IMG/VR virus record: IMGVR_UViG_3300043639_000034
Location: 1-30,443 of that record
Direction: 5' to 3' (one strand)
Source of the DNA: a virus
DNA: 30,443 bases
The translations under genes were made by a program, and so were the position numbers. A model generated the notes under the pieces. That model did not search any database. It saw only the letters and a list, made by a program, of their open reading frames with translations, and had not been told where the DNA came from. Below, piece by piece: positions 28,101-30,443 of this stretch. The number at the start of each line of letters is the position of its first letter. Positions within the stretch are counted from its first letter, which is position 1.

Positions 28101-30443
28101 TGCGCCTCAAGCCCACCCGTGCTGACGCTGGCGAGACCCGTCCCGCCGGATACAGGAGCGGACAGGCCCGCGCCGACGTTGGCGTTGGCGAGCGAGCCGG
28201 CCGCGTGTTCCAGCGCCGTGGCGGAAGCGGAGAGCGTCGCGCCGGCCGAGGTCAAGGCGGGAGCCGCTCCCGAGGTCAATTTGGTGCCGGCATTGTTGAG
28301 CGAATCGCCGGCGGAGTCCGACCCTCCGAAGAGCTTGTCCGTGATGTTGGAGGCGAGAGCCTGGGCTGCGACCTCGGCGATGCCCTTGGTTATGTGATCC
28401 AGAAATTCGTCGAACGACTTGATCGACCCGGTGAAGAGTCCGACGAACGAACTCTCCAGCGCATCCTTGAATGCCTGGCCGGCTTCCCCCGCTTCCTCCA
28501 AGCGGTTGTTCATCCTGAGCGCCGCCGCCTCGGTCGAGGCCAGCGCCGCCGGAATGTCGCCCTTGTAGATGTCGCGCAGCCGCTCGGCGATCTCTACGTC
28601 CTCGTCGCTCAGGCCGATCAGCCCGCGCTCGAACGTGATGTCTTCCTGTAAGGTCTTGCGTGCCTCAGCCGCATCGTTCGCCGCCTTGGTCGCCTCCTCT
28701 AACTGGTAGAGCTGCCGCGTCGCCGCAGCGATCTGTTGGCCCTCGGCGGACGTGATCGAGACGCCGGCCTGCTTGAGGTTATTGTAGACCTCCTGCTCCT
28801 CCGCCGTGCGGCCGAGCTGCGCCGCCTCGAATGCCAGGTTCTCTTGAACGTCCTTTATCGCCTTGGCGTGCTGCTCCGCCGTCCTGGCGGCGTCCTCGGT
28901 CGCCTTCTTGACATCATCGTTCGCCTTCTTGACATCAGCGTTATGGGTCTTCACCGCATCGAGCTGCTTCCACAACTCGCCGAATATGTCTGTCGCTTTC
29001 AGAATCGTAGCGAGTTCTTCGTCGGAGATGATCTGTCCCGCCTTGCGTGCCGCTTCCTTCGCGATCCGCATCTGTTCAAAATAGAAGGCGAGTTTCGCCG
29101 CCTCGACACCTTCAAGAGCGGTGACCTGTGTTTCCTCGCGGATTTCCTCGATCGATAATTGCATGGCATCCTTACGCTCCTGGATGCTCTGCAACCATTT
29201 CTTGGCGTCATTGACCGCATCGTCAGACGCCCCCGTGCTCTCGCTCTCGACGGAGGTCTTTTCCCTTATCTTCTCGATGTAGTCAGTGACCGAATTCGTC
29301 AGCGTCTCGAAGTCGCTTATGGTCTTCGGATCAGGAGCATTGAACCAGTCAGCCGCGGACAGGGCGGCAGTTCCTGGCGAGGCTACCGCCTTCATCAGAT
29401 CGAGGATGATTTCAAAGTTTCGGATGACGAAAGCCGAAGCCTCGGTCACTAGCGCCAGCACCTTGAGCAGAGCAGTGCCGAACGACTGAATTGCCGCGAT
29501 CGTGTTGGGATCAGAGAGCACGTCGCCCAGCTCGTTGATCGAGGCGATGAGACTCTCGGTCCCCGGTTGTGCGATCTCAAAGAGATTGCCGAAATTGTTG
29601 CCGAGGGATTCGAGCGCACCGCCGAGCGTGTTTCTCGCCGCCTCCGCCGACCCGCCGTATTTAATTTTGAGCTGATCGAGGACCACTCCCTGCGCTCCGG
29701 CGACATCGCCGACGCGGAGAAACGACGCGATCAAGTCCTTCTGTGCGGCGTCGAACGTAATGCCGATCTTGGTCAGTGCGGTCAGTCCTTTGACCGGATC
29801 GTTGAGCGCCTTGCCGACCAGCATCGCCGAAGCGGAAAGGTCCTTGCCCGCCGCTGACATGTCGAGGACTGACTTCAAGGCTCTCGGGAAGACGTCGCCA
29901 CCGATTTTCGTGAACCTCAGCAGCACAGCCTCAGCGCCGATCACGGCGTCATCCTCGAACGTGGTCAGACGCTGCATCTCGTCGGCCATCGCGACGAGCT
30001 GGGCCGTGGTCAATCCCGCCGCCCCGCCGGTAGAGGCCACTACCGCTTCCAGTTGGGCGAACGATTTCTGAGCCGCGATCGTCTCGGTGATCATCTTGGT
30101 CATTGCCGCAGTGACGGCGACCACGCCGGCGACGGCCAGGCCACCGCTGAGCCCGAGCGCGCCGCTAAGCGCGCCACTCGCCGCCGTAGCCTGAGCGGTC
30201 AGGCCCGCCAGCGCCCGCGAGTGGAGCGTAGCGGCACCGGCCGCGGTGGTATGGCCGCGCGTCTCAAGTGCGAGGAGTTCGGCCTGGCGCGAGGCGGAGA
30301 TCAGCCCCTGCGCCCGTGCCGCGCTGAGGAGCTTCTCGGACTCCGCCAGCCGCAGCGTCGCGCGATAGGCCGGGTCGAGCCGAGACTGTAGCGTGCGGAG
30401 CTGACGCTCGACCGACAGCGTCGCCTTTTCCATCTTCGCCGAC
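25127..30443 (-). CDS. Tape measure protein with embedded M15-type peptidase and EF-hand-like repeats (5' end outside window)
   Basis: At least 1768 residues; the frame is open to the right edge, so the start may lie outside. The N-terminal region has the tail-length family features (FEDDAVIGAEAVLLRFTKIG, then PVKGLTALTKIGITFDAAQK, NTLGGALESLGNNFGNLFE) and a hydrophobic segment near residues 80-105 that may insert into the host membrane. Counting from the Met at 30433, SYHSVGAAIDI (His821, Asp828) and DPMHF (Asp869, His872) give the zinc/catalytic signature of M15 peptidases, which would cut cell-wall peptides during DNA injection. Residues about 1420-1550 hold EF-hand-like loops, the best being DTNMDGLLTADE at 1500-1511. 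Long coiled coils join these parts. Confidence 0.9.
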   Translation of the reverse strand, partial: SAKMEKATLSVERQLRTLQSRLDPAYRATLRLAESEKLLSAARAQGLISASRQAELLALETRGHTTAAGAATLHSRALAGLTAQATAASGALSGALGLSGGLAVAGVVAVTAAMTKMITETIAAQKSFAQLEAVVASTGGAAGLTTAQLVAMADEMQRLTTFEDDAVIGAEAVLLRFTKIGGDVFPRALKSVLDMSAAGKDLSASAMLVGKALNDPVKGLTALTKIGITFDAAQKDLIASFLRVGDVAGAQGVVLDQLKIKYGGSAEAARNTLGGALESLGNNFGNLFEIAQPGTESLIASINELGDVLSDPNTIAAIQSFGTALLKVLALVTEASAFVIRNFEIILDLMKAVASPGTAALSAADWFNAPDPKTISDFETLTNSVTDYIEKIREKTSVESESTGASDDAVNDAKKWLQSIQERKDAMQLSIEEIREETQVTALEGVEAAKLAFYFEQMRIAKEAARKAGQIISDEELATILKATDIFGELWKQLDAVKTHNADVKKANDDVKKATEDAARTAEQHAKAIKDVQENLAFEAAQLGRTAEEQEVYNNLKQAGVSITSAEGQQIAAATRQLYQLEEATKAANDAAEARKTLQEDITFERGLIGLSDEDVEIAERLRDIYKGDIPAALASTEAAALRMNNRLEEAGEAGQAFKDALESSFVGLFTGSIKSFDEFLDHITKGIAEVAAQALASNITDKLFGGSDSAGDSLNNAGTKLTSGAAPALTSAGATLSASATALEHAAGSLANANVGAGLSAPVSGGTGLASVSTGGLEAQVASALAPAFQGFLTDLASTGYKVTSLGGYSDRNIAGTSTPSYHSVGAAIDINPLSNPVTYGSTVTNLPSNISDIAAKWGLGWGGNWSSKSDPMHFSAATGEGGSFSVDRYSGAGSMTSVSTGVTAAAPVTDAAPLPVSVVATPAPAFTGLQNVFNSPAFQTAISGFSMGYQQQDPLMGGLTGALSGFMSMGPLGAVIGGVSGAIGGLLGNMAAEKAALEAAQEQWASMAGEVEDFSNALKGKVIGDLQTSFNEAHRKFDEIAKAAKAAGEDISYLKQDLAEFERETTDAFRRSFKAVKESLKSGLGDEDPWLEAANAIAALREELLGFIADTKTAYDGEHSKNKIDRAEELSQQYVLDMVSGSTEELSELDAEVRRILGTQNEAIDLLQELGMSWKKASKAVTEAMNEALAAARETALNAIRDRSTDYLLREFAATADENNLSDVLAQFEIDAQLQREEEIEAGGYAMVDLERALAAERLQIIEDFNQAAVEATEAAIDEMNSVAKGIVDYVNELRAGSESTLSPQDTLAAAQEAYDAILALAQGGDAEAQGDITGFADDLINAAREMYASGEDFQTIFQQVQDQLLALPSVTDTTDLETATLRDVLDGIENTTAAVDDLATLIENSTPAAIALALTGVFADLDTTMDEKLSRDELIASGLATEGTIDSLIASVDLSADGQLTMLELMLANDQETADMIKGVLTATPAQIASKLSGYFNMLDTNMDGLLTADELVASGLATSGQAAYLYSLLDKGTNGPDGSLSKLDLIKTEAEGTITAIDDQDPMLTATNLLLDASDGVKKWSKYGAQDTEELTKQAVKYYPAIDQTLFEIAKFTAAEAKKDRPDDRKYGVWADIDPNKPKVSSGGIIGYAPGGIVGNGTWNVDSVMARHANGGEIMLAGGEGVINAAATSMIGPSVIDLINSTGRLPQNDNGQYFADQNRVLLAGFGATIEALQGELSLLRTEVKRSGEGIEQAVERRPVQKSKPRAA

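Noticed and set aside
27335-28651. Rightward open frame inside the tape measure gene (438 codons)
   Set aside because: Antisense shadow of a high-GC coding region; arginine/glycine-rich with no domain, whereas the opposite strand has the M15 motif.

Overview
The window is a 30.4 kb piece of a temperate siphovirus-type bacteriophage genome with high GC content. The host is almost certainly an alphaproteobacterium. The phage encodes a GcrA-family cell-cycle regulator and a GapR/DUF2312-like nucleoid protein, both families characteristic of Alphaproteobacteria, and many of its small proteins look like those of Rhizobiales-type phages. No bacterial housekeeping genes, tRNA genes or CRISPR arrays were seen. 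Both ends cut through phage genes: portal on the left, tape measure on the right. Major capsid, head-tail connector and tail-tube genes are missing and would lie between those two ends on a circular map.

Layout. (1) Positions 1-11952, leftward: a Cro-like gene, two small or nuclease-like genes, an MT-A70 adenine methyltransferase, a small membrane protein, GcrA, a GapR-like protein, a RuvC-like resolvase, DnaB helicase, an O-like replication initiator, an exported protein, a NusG-like (NGN) protein, an HNH nuclease, terminase large subunit and portal. Early replication genes therefore run straight into packaging and late genes, with the NusG-like gene at the junction. A BrnT/BrnA toxin-antitoxin pair sits on the opposite strand between dnaB and the resolvase. 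(2) Positions 12029-13815, rightward: a CI/LexA-type repressor followed by an RTX calcium-binding secreted protein and a small gene, probably a lysogenic-conversion block. (3) 13699-14001, leftward: a small gene whose end overlaps the preceding one. (4) 14123-19819, rightward: a conserved coiled-coil protein, an excisionase-like DNA-binding protein, several small phage proteins, a Bet/RecT annealing protein and a tyrosine integrase. (5) 19820-19967: an AT-rich candidate attP. (6) 19968-30443, leftward: endolysin, holin candidate, tail-end protein, tail fibre, two tail-tip proteins and a giant tape measure protein.

Regulation can be partly read from the sequence. GTAGAC half-sites form perfect inverted repeats in two intergenic regions, 11962-12029 and 14048-14091. 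They cover the promoters of the cro-like gene, the repressor gene and the rightward recombination operon, so one repressor probably controls both the lytic and the recombination arms. Three promoters (cro-like, repressor, brnT) appear to start transcription 2-4 nt before an ATG, suggesting leaderless mRNAs. Most other genes are coupled through ATGA or GTGA overlaps.

The strongest new structural signal is a lambda-ori-like element inside the replication initiator gene. It has an 8-bp hairpin, a 34-nt pure pyrimidine run and 15-bp direct repeats that are read in different codon frames. Also notable are the GcrA/GapR/methyltransferase set, a tape measure protein carrying an M15 peptidase motif and EF-hand-like repeats, a DnaB with an altered Walker A motif, and int next to the lysis genes across an intact candidate attP, which suggests a free (non-integrated) phage genome.
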